Assembly (NCBI GenBank): GCA_036365145.1
Contig: JAEOAD010000035.1
Coordinates: 6,341,501 to 6,405,500 of the forward strand
DNA from: Orientallactaga sibirica
Lineage: Eukaryota > Chordata > Mammalia > Rodentia > Dipodidae
DNA: 64,000 bases
Direction: 5' to 3'
Position numbers and translations under genes: made by a program. Of the stretch, positions 11,408 through 22,984 are shown piece by piece. The notes under the pieces are model-generated. The model was given only the letters and a program-made list of their open reading frames with translations, had not been told where the DNA came from and made no database searches. Numbering within the stretch: the stretch's first letter is position 1; the number at the start of each line of letters is the position of its first letter.

Positions 11408-13236
11408 ATGGCGGGCTTCCATCACTTTGTCCCACTGTCATACAGGGACCACTGGGGGGGACCGGCGGGCAAAGAGCAGGAGCGTTCCCCGAGTCCCAGG
11501 GTCCAGACTCCTCCGGGCACAGACAGTGAGGACGAGGCGCCCTGGCTGCCCCCTAGCTCTTCACCCACCCCGCGACCTCGCCGGCGTGGGTACACTGCGT
11601 CGTCGCCGCGGGAAAGCCACAGCTTGACTCACGTGACCTGCAGGACCCCAGCCCAAGGCCGGAAGCCCCACCGATCGGGCAGCCAGTATCTGGAGGATGC
11701 CTGGATGGAGTCCCAGACCAAGTTCAGCCAGGCCTGGCAGCAACAGCCACGCCTTGGGCCTGGGCCCTGCCAAGCCTTCCCTCCATCCCAGGGGGATTCT
11801 CCGCCGCTGTATCCCCGGGGAGCGAACAGTGCCTTGAGCGTGGGGTCTCTGCGGCTAGACGAGGCTCACACGGGAGACCGGTGGGCCGTGCCGGTTTGCA
11901 AACACGCGGGTCTGTGCTCCCCTGCCTCGGTTATGGAGAAGTCCTCGGTGCGTTCCCAGGAGTGCAGGACGCAGCGTGCGTGCAGCCGGAAGAGGGACGG
12001 GGTGACCTGTTTGAGTCCTTTGCTGGCCAGTCCTCCCAGCCCTCCGCCTTCAGGCCAGAGGTACACAGCCAGTACTCTCACGTCCTCAGGAGCAAGCTAG
12101 AAGAGGCGATGATGTCCTCTAGGGATCAAAAGATCGTGGCCCTGGTGCTGACCCGGCTCAAGCAGGCTCAGAGGATGCGGGAACTGCAGCAGCAGGCCGC
12201 CGTGGCCTGGGAGGAGCTGAAGCGCTCGGACCAGAAGGTGCAGCTGACCCTGGAGAGGGAGCGCCGTCGCTTGCTGCAGCAGAGCCGCGAGCAGTGGCAG
12301 CCGCAACCGGACCCGCGCAAGGCCCGCCTGGGCCGCGAGCAACCCGGCCGGCGGCGACGGCGGAGGGACGGCCAGGCCAAGAGTGTTGTCCAGCCGGACA
12401 AGGGGTGGAGGGCAGCGCTGAAGCACCAGGAGAACCGAGGCCTGGACAACCTAGAGCCGAGGGCGCACGCGCAGGCCGACCCCCTCCAACAGTGCCAATT
12501 GCAGCATCTGCGGGAGCGGGAGAAGGTGCTGCAGAGCCTGCGGGAGTTCAACCGGCAGCAGGAGCAGGAACGGCTGGAGAGGGCCTGTCCCAAGAAGCAG
12601 GTGCACGCCACGGAGGACACGAAGAAGGTCCAGGAGGGCAACCTGAGCTCCCTGGTCAACTTCCAAGCTCGCAAGGTCCTCATGGACTGTCAGGCCAAGG
12701 CCGAGGAGCTCCTCAGGAAGCTGTCGCTGGAGCAGCGTTTCCAAGGGTGCCAGGAGAGCCACCAGGGCCCCAGGAAAGACCAGCACCACCGAGAGCTGCA
12801 AGAGAACGTCCGGAAGGAGGCCGAACAGAGCCAGCAGGAAGAGCTGGAGAGGCAAAGGCAGGTGCGCAAGCGGATACTGCTGGAGCTGGAGGAGCAGAAG
12901 ATGCGCCAGGCCAGGAGTCACGCGCGCGAGATGGCGCGGGACCGGGCGCAGCAGCACCTGCGGGAGCTCAACAGCCTGCGCGACAAGAGTCAGCAAGTCC
13001 TGAAGTTGAAGGCTGAGAGGGAAGAAAAGAGTCACGTGGAGGCCATTAAGGAAGCCGTCCAGAAGAAGGAGCGGACCACCGAGCAGATGTCGCGAGGCCA
13101 AGAGCCTGCCTTGCACGAGTTCCAGAAGGTTCCCAGGGCCTCCAAGAGAGACGATGGAGCACTTGGCGACAGTTGTTTGGACCCGGTGGCAGCAGAGGGC
13201 CAGCTTTACCATCATCCGCCCCGGGGGGACTACTGA
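11408..13236 (+). CDS. CCDC185: CCDC185, coiled-coil domain protein; single exon, reading frame broken once
   Basis: I recognise this from the start MAGFHHF and blocks such as ALVLTRLKQAQRMRELQ (about residues 243-259) and QARKVLMDCQAKAEELL (about 419-435), which agree closely with human CCDC185 as I remember it (about 620 residues, also single exon). The ATG at 11408 is chosen because MAGF aligns with the human start; an in-frame upstream ATG at 11339 does not. Residues 1-198 are proline- and arginine-rich, with PTPRPRRR near 53-60 and YLEDAW at 94-99. From the ATG at 12109 (about residue 235) to near 590 the protein is Glu/Gln/Lys/Arg-rich and predicted coiled coil. The first part is read in the frame of 11408 and the rest in the frame of 12004, so one base is missing, most likely from GGGG at 11999-12002. 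Uncorrected, translation stops at 12098-12100 after 230 residues. Allowing for that base the product is 609 residues, ending TGA 13234-13236. Its molecular role is not known to me; in human it is mainly testis-expressed. No AATAAA is visible before the SINEs at 13484. A CRE-like TGATGTCA lies upstream at 11164-11171. Confidence 0.85.
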
Positions 13237-13483
13237 AGAACCCCAGACGAAGAGTATACAGCCCTAGAGCCAGAGGGAGATGCGGCCATGCTATTGCACT
13301 TTCTAATCTGATTATAACTGAGCATTGATTTTTTAAAAGTATATGGACGAGCTGCAATTTCCTCTGATGAACTAGTTTATTGCTTCATTTGAATGGTTTG
13401 GAGGATTGGGGAGAAGTTTGGGGATACTTAAGAAAATTACTTGGCTTTGTCAGTTTTGGGTTTTTTTTAATTTTAAATTTTAA
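13237..13483 (+). other. 3' flank of CCDC185
   Basis: A non-repeat stretch directly after the stop codon, presumably 3' UTR. No canonical AATAAA was found before the SINE cluster begins. Confidence 0.4.
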
Positions 13484-13504
13484 TTTATTTTTATTTAAAA
13501 ATAT

Positions 13505-13555
<51 letters not shown>

Positions 13556-13742
13556 TTAGAGAGAGGCAGATAGAGAGAGAGAGAGACTGGGCATGCCAGG
13601 GCCTCCAGCCACTGCAAACTGCAAATGAACTCCAGATGCATGTGCCACCTTGTGCATTTGGCTTACTAAGCCCTGCAGAATTGAACCTGGGTCCTTAAGA
13701 TTCGCAGGCAAGTGCCTTAATGGCTAAGCCATCCCTCCAGAC
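13484..13742 (-). repeat. Type S SINE with long (ATTT)n tail
   Basis: An expanded ATTT tract (about 13500-13556) is followed by the GA-rich region and the reversed body, ending AAGCCATCCCTCCAGACC. Confidence 0.92.
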
Positions 13743-13743
13743 C

Positions 13744-13950
13744 TTTTAAATTTTTTGGGGGGAGGTTGAATTGGTGCGCCAGGGCCTCCAGCCACTGCAC
13801 TCAAGCTCCAGATACGTGTGCCACCTTGTGCACATGTACAACCTTGCATGCTTGGGTCATTTTGTATGGCTGGCTTAAGTGGGAGGGTCGAATATGGGCC
13901 CTTTGACTTCACAGGCAAGCGCCTTAACTGCCAAGCCATCTCTCCAAGCC
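13744..13950 (-). repeat. Type T SINE (tail truncated)
   Basis: Carries the type T internal block (CTTGTGCACATGTACAACC then GGGTCATTTTGTATGG) and ends GCCAAGCCATCTCTCCAAGCC. It abuts the previous SINE directly. Confidence 0.85.
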
Positions 13951-14001
13951 AACTTTGTCAGTTTTGAATTGAACAGAAAATATTCATTTGGCTTTTTTAA
14001 A

Positions 14002-14199
14002 GTATTTTTTTTATTTATTTGAGAGAAATAGAGGTCAATAGAGAATGGGCACACCAGGGCCTCCAGCCACTGCACATGAACTCCGGAGGCATGGGCATGA
14101 GCCATCATGTGCATCTGGCTTCCATGGGCACTGGGAATAGAGCCTGGCTCCTTAGGCTTTGCAGGCAAATGCCTTAATTGCTAAGCCATCTCTCCAGCC
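14002..14199 (-). repeat. Type S SINE
   Basis: Third consecutive reversed SINE downstream of CCDC185. It is flanked by an imperfect duplicated target (TTTGGCTTTTTTAA / GTTGGCTTTTAAGG). Confidence 0.92.
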
Positions 14200-14634
14200 C
14201 TCAGTTGGCTTTTAAGGAATCCTTGAAGCACAGATCCTGCATACATCAGGAACAAGAGAAAAAGCTACCATTGGGGATGTAGTTTTGTGTTATGGCTTAA
14301 TGAAATCTTTCCCTATTGCAGAATGTATGAAGGGTAGAGTGTGAGGAGATCTCCAAAGGGAAAAAGAAACGGCGGGGTAGGGAAGTTTGTGATCAAATAG
14401 ATTTGGGAATCGTGTATAGTAATAATCCCTTCTTGAGAGCCCGTGGGTGCACTTTAAATCTTAAAAGGCTCTGAAAAGTCCTGTAGCAAAGAAGCTTAGC
14501 TAACCTAGTGTTTGTCACATTCCATGGACTTGATGTTTTGTGAAGTGATCCTTCCAGACCGAAGACCTCTTTGGCCATCCCTCCTTATGGTAATTAGATT
14601 TGTAATTTGACCTGCAGACTTTGATGGTCCCACA
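14200..14634. other. Unassigned intergenic stretch
   Basis: No gene or repeat recognised. Confidence 0.5.
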
Positions 14635-14750
14635 ACATGGTATCCCATGCTTATAATGCCAGCACTAGAGGCCAGCCTGGGCTATGTAGTGAGTTCCATG
14701 CCAGTGTGGGCTGCAGAGTGAGACCTTGCCTCAAACAAACACTAAAAAAC
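14635..14750 (+). repeat. Partial B1 SINE
   Basis: TATAATGCCAGCACTAGAGG, GCCAGCCTGGGCTATGTAG and GCAGAGTGAGACCTTGCC follow the B1 order with internal deletions. Confidence 0.75.
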
Positions 14751-15534
14751 ACCACAAAAACCTGAATGGAATGATCTGGTTGGGGATGGGTAAGGGGGTT
14801 ATTCCTATCCAATCTTATGCAACTAAATTCAATTGCCATCCCCCTCTTTCCCTCTATTTTGCCTTGCTCTCTCTCTTTTGAAGGAGACATGTGATAACAT
14901 TCTGTCTACCCACACTGTGCCTAATTAGTTTAACCAGCTCCAAATAAATGACTAAGCATGGCTTAGTAACATGACTTTTTTTTTTCAAATAAGGAGCTGG
15001 CAGCTAGAAATTAGTACATCCTATCTCTTAGGCTCTATGGAAAAACTAGGAGTTTTCTCTTTCTAAAAAGCCCTACTGTAGAAGTTGTCTGGGGGCAGGG
15101 GAGGAAGAGGAGAGATAGAGCAAAAGTGACACTGGAAAATCTTTATGCTGGTAGTGATTGTGAAACAGCATCCAAGGCAACCAGAGTAGAGATTCTGTGT
15201 GCAGGTCAGTGTGACATCTACTCTTCGGTGTGTGCAGTGGAAACCAGGCCTCCTTCTCCACTCTGTTTCCTTCCTCTAATCTAGGACCCCCATACCTGCT
15301 CTTCTCAAAGAGGTCTCCTATGGGGCCTCACTCATTCCCTTAAAATTGTTCAGTGAACCTCACACTCACAAATGTGAGGCCGCTCACATGCATCATGTTT
15401 CAATTTCCAACTTTACGCTTTTCTTGCCCAAGTTAGTCAATCTCGAGTTCCAGCCCAATGCAGCACGCAATCCGTGGTAGTTCTTAACATGTTTCAGACC
15501 ACCACCGACCTGAATCTAGTGTTTCCTCTTTGTT
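14751..15534. other. Unassigned intergenic stretch
   Basis: Nothing recognised. Short ORFs only. Confidence 0.5.
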
Positions 15535-16042
15535 TAATGTGTTTGTATGTGTGTGCATTTGCATATGTGTGTACATGGGTGTGGAGGCCAGAAGACAACC
15601 TCCATTGTCCATCTGTTTTGAGACAGGGTCTCTCAGTGGTCTGGAGCTCACCAAGTAGGCTAGACTGGTTGGCTACTAAATCCAAGGGATCTTCCCGTGC
15701 CCATCTCCCCAGCACTGGGGTCATAGGCGCATGCTACCACACCCTGGATTATTTATTTATTTGAGAGAGAGAAAGGCAAAGAGAGAGAGAGAATGAATGG
15801 GTGCGCCAGGGCCTTCAGCGGCTGTAAACAAACTCCAGATGCATGCGCCACTTTTTACATCTGGCTTATGTGGATCCTGGGGAATCGAACCTGGGTCCTT
15901 TGGTTTTGCAGGGAAGCACCTTAACTGCTAAGCCATCTCTCCAGCCCTATAACCTGAATTTTACATGGATTCTGGACATTGAACTCAAGTCCTCTTGCTT
16001 ATAAGCAAGTGTTTTACCAACTGAGCTGGGTCCCCAGGCCCC
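15535..16042 (-). repeat. B3-like SINE split by a younger SINE
   Basis: The left part (15535-15748) has a TG-rich end, GTGGAGGCCAGAAGACAACC and TTTTGAGACAGGGTCTCTCA. The right part (15948-16042) ends ACCAACTGAGCTGGGTCCCC. The two read continuously once the inserted SINE at 15749-15947 is removed. Confidence 0.85.
15749..15947 (-). repeat. Type S SINE inserted in a B3-like SINE
   Basis: ATTTATTT tail, GA-rich block, reversed body and terminal CATCTCTCCAGCCC. The nesting shows type S was active after the B3-like element. Confidence 0.93.
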
Positions 16043-16049
16043 AACATTT

Positions 16050-16208
16050 CTGGATATAGTTGTGTGAGCTTGAGGAAGTTTCCTCTCTGAGTCTCAGTTT
16101 CCTTGTCTATAAAATGGGAAGTTATCTCATCCTTCATATGCATGTGTTAAGACACAAGTAGACAAAGCATCTGGTAGAGTGCCCAGAATCTAATATGTTC
16201 CTTGTAAC
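16050..16208 (+). repeat. MIR SINE
   Basis: GTGTGAGCTTGAGGAAGTTT, CTGAGTCTCAGTTTCC and TATAAAATGGGAA are the core and 3' half of a mammalian-wide MIR. Confidence 0.85.
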
Positions 16209-16224
16209 TCAATCCTGTGACTTG

Positions 16225-16545
16225 TATTTTAATAATACTGGCCCATGCCTTTGTCATTTCTGCTCCCCAGAGCTTGATGCCTGATCACCAGCTACCTCCT
16301 CCCATCATATCTGTTTTTTTTCGGAGCTTAGTTGCCACTCTGCCTCTTCTATGAAAGGTGAGACCACCCTGGCCATTCATCTTGCCATTGTTCCACTCTG
16401 AGAAGCACAAGTCTTGACCTAGCTCCATGGAGAATAGCTACTTTGGATTCCACACGTTGGCTTCTTAACTAGACTGTATGCTGCTGGAGGCCAGGCTCAT
16501 TCATTTCACTTCTTTATTCTTCTGCTTAATGTTGTGGTCCACATG
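16225..16545 (+). repeat. Probable L2 LINE 3' end
   Basis: AACTAGACTGTATGCTGCTGG and GGCCAGGCTCATTCATTTCA resemble the diverged L2 3' terminus. Moderate to low confidence. Confidence 0.4.
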
Positions 16546-16835
16546 CTATGAAAGTAAAACCCAGTTATTGGGATGTTTTCATTTCATATCCATATCCTAT
16601 GCCTTTTACTCTATCATTCTTTGCTCCAAGAAATAAATATTGACATTCCCTTGTCCAACCTTTGAGGAAACTGCTGGAAGAAATAATCTATACAAAATAA
16701 AGCTATCAAGTGGAACAGACTTTCCTCTATCTTTCCCTTAGATTGCAACCAAAACCACTAAATATTATATATGACACAAACATAAAAAAATTCTGTGTGT
16801 TATGTATACAGTATATATGATATAATAATAATAAT

Positions 16836-17143
16836 ACTTTCCCATTGCTGCAAACAAATATCTAACCAGAAGCAACTTATGGAAGGAAAATTTATTTTGG
16901 GCTTACAGTTTCAAGGAAATTTCATGGTGGGGAAAGGCCAACTGGTCACTTAACAGGCAGGAAGCAGAGGGTAAACAGGAAGCGGGACTGACTACAAAAC
17001 CTTAAGGCCTGCTCCCTCTGATAACCCTCTTCCAGCAAGGCTCCACTCCCTAAAGGTTCCACAATTTTCTCAGATAGCACCATCAGCTGGAGACCAAGGA
17101 TTCAAGCATATGAGTCTATGGGGATATTTTACATTCAACCACT
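16836..17143 (-). repeat. MaLR-type solo LTR
   Basis: On the plus strand: TTTCCCATTGCTGCAAACAA, TTTATTTTGGGCTTACAG, CCTCTTCCAGCAAGGCTCCA, CACCATCAGCTGGAGACCAA and ATATTTTACATTCAACCAC, the reverse of a rodent MaLR LTR. Confidence 0.7.
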
Positions 17144-17369
17144 CTTCAAGGTGAAGAGAAAGTATATTAGCTCTAGATCTCAGCCCTCCCCAATGCTCCC
17201 CAAAAATAGCAATAACTTTTCTTGGTCTCAAGAAACACATGTCCCAGACCTGTGAGTTGAAGAAACATCAAAACTAGTACAGACAGAAGTCCCAATATAG
17301 GTCTGCTGTGTCCAACCCAGAGCCGCTGAAAAAAAAAAAAAAAACCCTAACAAAGCAATAGCCACTTTA

Positions 17370-17639
17370 AAACTTTTTAATTTTTATTTTTTATTATTTT
17401 TTTGGAGAGAGACACAGAGAGAGACAGAGAGAGGGAGAGGGAGAGGAAGACAGAGATGGGCACCCCAGCAGTGTCTCAGCTGCTGCGAACGAAATCCAGA
17501 TGTGTGCGCCCCCTGTGGTCAAGTGCGGCATTGCGCCCTTGTGTCACTGCATCTGGCTAAACGTGGGACCTGGAGATTGGAACCGGCATTCTTAGGTTAG
17601 GAGGCAGGTGCCTTAACCACTAAGCCATCTCTCCAGCCC
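17370..17639 (-). repeat. Type L SINE with target site duplication
   Basis: The longer subtype with GTCAAGTGCGGCATTGCGCC and GTGGGACCTGGAGATTGGAA. The target GCAATAGCCACTTTA is perfect at 17355-17369 and 17640-17654. Confidence 0.95.
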
Positions 17640-17654
17640 GCAATAGCCACTTTA

Positions 17655-18267
17655 TTCCAGCCAAATTCCCCAGAGAAAACTGTCTTTACTTTTACCCATA
17701 CGGGCAAAGTCTGTGTGGGGCAATCGATGTCTACCCCTACTACAATGTGTCAAAGAGGGCCCTTCTCCTGACCTAGTAATGTTAGTAGAGACCACATAGA
17801 AACCTAGACTCTAAACTGTTTCCTCCATGCACAGCTCCTCAGTTCCCTAGCCTGGCGGGAAGTAAAAACTTCCATCAGCATTCAGAAGTTACAAGGCCAT
17901 GTACTTCCATCTCTCTCCATTTAGCCACCTTACTCCTATGTGGTGTGAGTAAAGGCACATGGGGAGAAATGAGGCCTTTTACCCCTCCCAGCCAGGGGAG
18001 TATCAATAGAGGACTAGAAGAGACCCAAGGCTTCCAACCCCATCCAGCAGTAATGAGGAGAGCCCACACACCACAACAGTTGGCAATGAAGAAGAAACTG
18101 GATGTCTGCTTTTACTCTGTAGTCCTGGGGCAGCTACCCCTTTTATTTTCTTGTTGTATCAGAGAAAGTAAGACTAAAAGGAAACTTTAAATAAGACCCA
18201 GAGTTTTATAACTTAACAAATTGTCTAGGTTTCCACTGAAAATCATTCTATCAAGAACCAAGACTAA
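17655..18267. other. Unassigned intergenic stretch
   Basis: No gene or repeat recognised. Confidence 0.5.
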
Positions 18268-18500
18268 GGCTGGAGAGATGGCTTAGCAGTTAAGGCACTT
18301 GCCCGTGAAGCCTAAGGACCCAGATTTTATTCCTTTGTACCCATATAAGCCAGATGCACAAAGTGGCACATGCAACTGGAGTTTGTTTGCAGTGGCTAGA
18401 GGTTCTGGCACATCCATTCTCATTTTCTCTCTCTCTCTATCTCTCTCTCCATCTCTCTATATGCCTTTTTCTCTCTGAAATAAATAAATAAAATGTTAAA
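18268..18500 (+). repeat. Type S SINE
   Basis: Head GGCTGGAGAGATGGCTTAGC, CT-rich end and AATAAATAAATAAA tail. The near-duplicate target AGAACCAAGACTA / AGAACTAAGAATA flanks it. Confidence 0.93.
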
Positions 18501-18743
18501 AGAACTAAGAATACTTCAAATCAGATGATGAAAAAGAATCCATAGAGGGATGAACAACGTTAAAATTATTTAGAAAAGATTTTAAAGCAGCCAAAATGAA
18601 AAAGGTCCATTCAGCAACTATAAACACACATAGACACACATAGACAGTAAATGAATGGAAATATCCAGCCAACAAAATGTATAAAGAAGAACCAAGTATG
18701 AAATTCAGAACTGGACAATGCAACTACAAAATTCAAAATCTTG

Positions 18744-18912
18744 GGGCTGGAGAGATGGTTCGCTGGTCAAGTATGCTTCTGATAGAAGTCTGAGGGCCTG
18801 AGGGTTCCTGAGACCACCAGAGTTGAATTTCCCCAGCCTTGTAAGCAGCTGGAAAGTATTATGCACGTCTGTAACCCCACACATTACATACACCTACATA
18901 CAAAACCATAAA
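18744..18912 (+). repeat. Diverged tRNA-derived SINE
   Basis: GGGGCTGGAGAGATGGTTCG head with GTCTGTAACCCCACACATTA further on. The body differs from types S, L and T, so it is likely an older B2/B3-class relative. Confidence 0.6.
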
Positions 18913-19928
18913 ATTGATGGAGAAATAAAAACATTTCAATACAAGCATAAACAATAGCAACCCATGATCACAAAAACAGCACTGCAAAAGATACTTAAAG
19001 AAACTGACATAGGTCTAGGAAAAAGACAACATGAGAGCAGTGAAGAATAAATTTCATGAGAGGAATAGATGAATAAAGTAGAAACAGAAAAGAATCAACA
19101 TGTCTAACTCAGTAAGACAGAGAAACCCCAATACTAATAGGAAAGAAAGAAAGGACCAGCAATAATGGAATCAACCAGAAAAATAAGCAACAAAATGACA
19201 TGAATCAGAAAATACCAACTGATTTAAACCCTATATGTAATAGTATTAATTCTCCAATTAAAAGATACAGACTAGCCAAGTGAATTTTTTTTTTTTAAAA
19301 AAAGATCCAGCTATTTCGTGTCAAAAACAAACACACCTCACTGGTAAAGACACATAGACTGAGTGTGAAAGGATCGACGTCACTATATCAAGTAAACAGA
19401 AGCCCCAAACAAGCAAGACCAGCTGTCCCCACATCTGATAAAGTAGACCTCTAAAATTAGAAGAAACAATCCACCAAAAAGACATGCAATTGTAAAGATA
19501 TATTCATGAAATGTTGGTGTACCACTTTCATAAAACACACACAGCAAATAAGGGGACAGAAGGTACAGATATCATAGTGTATGTGACTTCAATATTCAAC
19601 TCTCACCAATTGACACTTAAACAAAAACATCAAACTATATAATTAAACTGCATCATTTATCAAATGGACTTAACAGGCATCTACACAATGTTTTCCATCC
19701 AAAAGCTATAAAATAAACATTTTTCTTAGCAGCCCATGGAACTTTATTTAAAATAAATCAAGTTTTAGGAGATCAATTCTTACAAAATATGAAAGAATCA
19801 AAATAATTCCTTGTATCTTTTTAGATCATGGTCAAGCAAAGCTGGAAAGTAATAACAAGAAAAAAACATAAATACATGGATATTGAATAATAGCCTCCTG
19901 AACTGATGAGGAAAGCTGAGAGGAAAAG

Positions 19929-20116
19929 ATTTTTTTTTTTTAGAAGAAAGAGACAGAAGAGAAGATGGGCACACCAGGGCCTCCAGCCACTGCAAATGAA
20001 CTCCAGATGCATGTGCCACTTTGTGCATCTGGCTTTATGTGGGCACTGGGGAATTGACCCTGGGTCATTATGCTTTGCAGGCAAGTGCCTTAACTGCTAA
20101 GATACATCGCCAGCCC
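19929..20116 (-). repeat. Type S SINE inside L1
   Basis: T-run, AGAAAGAGACAG, GATGGGCACACCAGGGCC body, terminal CATCGCCAGCCC. The L1 sequence resumes on the far side. Confidence 0.92.
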
Positions 20117-20539
20117 AAGAGAAGAAAAGTTTTAAAATTCCTATAATCAGTTAAAAATGAAAGTACAACTTACCAGAACCTCTGGGATAAGGAAAAGGCA
20201 GTTCTAAAAGGAAAATGTATAACTAGAATGCTTGCATTAAAAATTCAAATAAAATTTAAACAAATATCATAATGGTACACAATATGGTCTTAGGCAAATA
20301 ATATCAAGCCAAATCCAAAGAAAGTAGATAGAAATAATGAGGATCAGAGCAGAAGGTAATTAAATGGAGACTTAAACAATAAAAACAATCAGTGAAACAG
20401 AGAGTCATCTTTTAAAAAGATAAAATCAACAAACTCTTAGCCACATTCATCAGAAGAAAGAGAGAAGGATCAAATTAATGAAATTGGGGACAAAAAAGGA
20501 CATTGAAACTAATGAAATTCACAAGATTATTAAGAAGTA

Positions 20540-20741
20540 TTTAAAAATATTTTATTTATTTATTTGAGAGAGAGAAATAGATAGAGAGAATGAGTGTGTC
20601 AGAGCATCCATCCACTGCAAACAAACTCCAGACTCATGCACCACCTTGTACATCTGGTTTTACGTGGGTACTGGGGAATTGAACCCTGGTCCTTAGGCCT
20701 TGCTGGCAAGCATCTTAACTGCTGAGCCATCTCTTGAACCC
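20540..20741 (-). repeat. Type S SINE inside L1
   Basis: TATTTTATTTATTTATTTGA tail and the reversed body with GAGCCATCTCTTGAACCCC at the right end. Confidence 0.92.
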
Positions 20742-22035
20742 CAGGAAGAATTTTAAAAGCCTGTATTCAAAAAAGCAACCCTGGAAAACCTGGAGGAAAT
20801 GAACACATTTTTAGAAACATATGGCTTACCAAAATTATATCAAATGGATATAAACAATATAATCAGATTTATAATTAGAAATAAGATTGAAGTCATAATA
20901 AAGACCCAACAAAGAAAAGTCCAGGGATGAATAGAGTCAGTGCTGAATTCTACCAGAACTTTAAAGGAAATTAATAATCCTCAAAATATTCCAAAAAAGA
21001 GAAGGGAAAAGAATGCTACCACATTCTTTCAGTGAAGCCAGTATGACTCTGATATGAAAATCGGACAAAGATACAACAAAAAAATATATAGACCAGGTTT
21101 CCTGGTGAACATAAACACAAAAATTCTTAATAAAACATGTGTAAGCCAAATTTAGTATCACATTAAAAAGGTCCTAAATCACAATCAAATTAGCTTCATT
21201 GCAGGATACCAGGCTGGTTCAATAAACACAAATGAACAAATGCAACCCAGCACATAAACAGACTCAGGAATCAAAATTCTGAAATCATCTCAATAGGTTC
21301 AGAAAAGATCTTTGACAAAAATCAACATCCCTTCATGGTAAATGCCCTGAAGAAATTGCCAATGGAAGGAATATGAATCAATGCAATAAGGCTCTGCGTA
21401 ATAAATCTATAGCTAACACATTAAATGGAAAAATTTCTTCTAAGATCAGGAAAAAGACAAGGATATTCACTCTCTCCACTCTTATTCAATGTGAGAGCAA
21501 CAAGACAAGAGAAAGAAGAGGGATACAAATAGGAAAGAAAGAAGTAACCATTTTCTATTGCAGATGATGTGATCCTATTCTTCAAAGGTCCTAAGAATCC
21601 CACCAGAAAACTCTTTGATCTGAACATACTTTAAATGAAGTAGCAGGATACAAAATCAATAAGCATAAGTAGCTTTCCTATGTGCCAATGATGGGCTTGA
21701 TGAGAAAGAAATCAGGGGAAAATGCCTTTATAACCATTTCAAAAGGATATTCAAGCATAAATCTAACAAAGGTGATGAGAGACCTCTACAGTGAAAACTT
21801 TAAAGCACTGAAGGAAGAAATTGAAGAAGATACAGAAAGATGGAAAATGGCTATATTACTGAACGTGATCTGCAGATTCAGTGCAATCCCCATCAAAATG
21901 TCAATGACAATTGTCAAAGAACTAGAATATCAACCATAAAAGTCAAATGGAAGCACAAAAGATCCTGAGCAGCCAATGCAGTCCAAAGCAAAGAGAGCAA
22001 TGCTGATGGCATCACAGAACCCGGTGTCCCTGTCT

Positions 22036-22775
22036 CTAGTGTGACATTACACCATAGTTTACAAGAGGTTGTCATGGAGGAAAGCAGTAAAAATTATGCA
22101 GGATCTTACTCAATTATTTCCTTAAATAACATATGAAACTTGAATGCTTTCAACATAAATATTGATGAAAAAAAGAAAAGTGGCATTACTGGACAATGTA
22201 TGTTGTGGGAGAGGAAATGACGGTGATAATCATCTTGTTTTTAAGAATCTCAAAGCAACTCAAAAAAAAAAAAACTAGACTTGGTGAATTGTATTGACAC
22301 AAAGAAAAGTCAAACCTTGCTAAAACTGTAAATAATAACCTTTGCTATCGACCAAAATATCATTATGGAGCCAATGTTTCTTTAGAACACTGGGATCAGT
22401 GAAATTTGATCCAGAGAAAGTGAACTTGATGGAAATTATGACCACAAAGCAGAGACCCCGATGGCAGAGGCTGTAATTGGCCATAGTTGATACTGCCAGA
22501 AGCGCTGATCAATAAGCCATTGATCGCAATGCAGAGAATCTTTTATTAATCAAAAGCAAAAAATAGAAAAATTTGGAGGTAGTAACTGGGTCATGTAGAA
22601 AGCTGATTGCAGAATTGAATTGATTTAAAGGAGCCATGTTGGAAAAACCTTTCTCAATAAAACGTAGTAACCTTGTTTGTGTGATTTAAACATTTGTCTT
22701 TAGGTACATATCAGATCCAAATGAGTGGATCAGCATATCTTACCCTCTCTAATCACCTAGTCTTATGAAAGGCTT
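22036..22775. other. Unassigned stretch, AT-rich
   Basis: Follows the recognisable L1. A poly-A run lies at 22262-22274 and an AATAAA at about 22656. It could be an L1 tail or an unidentified processed copy; neither can be shown. Confidence 0.4.
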
Positions 22776-22960
22776 CCTTTGTGCCAGGCATTCTTTTATG
22801 TGTTTTAGTTATAGAAGCACTCTATGACATAAGTCTTATGGTCCTTCACAGATAAGAAACGGAAGCATATAATTTAGTTGCACAAATTTCTCAGCTACTA
22901 CTGCTAGTAAGTGGTAGACTAGATTTTTCACACAGGTGCTTTGAATTCCCTATCCCATTT
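22776..22960 (-). repeat. MIR SINE
   Basis: Reversed MIR order: CTATGACATAAG, then CACAGATAAGAAACGGAAG, then GCTAGTAAGTGGTAGACTAG. Confidence 0.65.
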
Positions 22961-22984
22961 TCATACATCACATGGCCTTTGAGC

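Larger units (their letters stand above)
18940..22035 (+). repeat. Decayed LINE-1 ORF2 region, interrupted
   Basis: Collinear traces of L1 ORF2 run through this stretch: TATTAATTCTCCAATTAAAAG near 19244, ACTTACCAGAACCTCTGGGA near 20169, GAATTCTACCAGAACTTTAA near 20946, GATACCAGGCTGGTTCAATA near 21204 and GCAGATGATGTG near 21561 (IADDV, the catalytic block). Stops and frameshifts are everywhere and no long ORF2 frame survives. It is cut by SINEs at 19929-20116 and 20540-20741. Confidence 0.85.

Noticed and set aside
12294..13016. 240-codon plus-strand ORF in a second frame of CCDC185
   Set aside because: Overlaps the conserved coiled-coil frame; its Gly/Ala/Pro/Arg composition reflects GC-rich codons of the true frame.
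12451..13215. 254-codon minus-strand ORF antisense to CCDC185
   Set aside because: Leucine-rich shadow of the Glu/Gln/Lys-rich coiled-coil codons on the other strand; no homology recognised.
21373..21939. Functional reverse transcriptase ORFs
   Set aside because: Fragments of 64-85 codons in different frames from a decayed L1 ORF2.
22330..22480. Possible processed pseudogene (short open stretch ending TAA near 22474)
   Set aside because: Could not match it to any protein; the A-run and AATAAA nearby are expected by chance in such AT-rich DNA.
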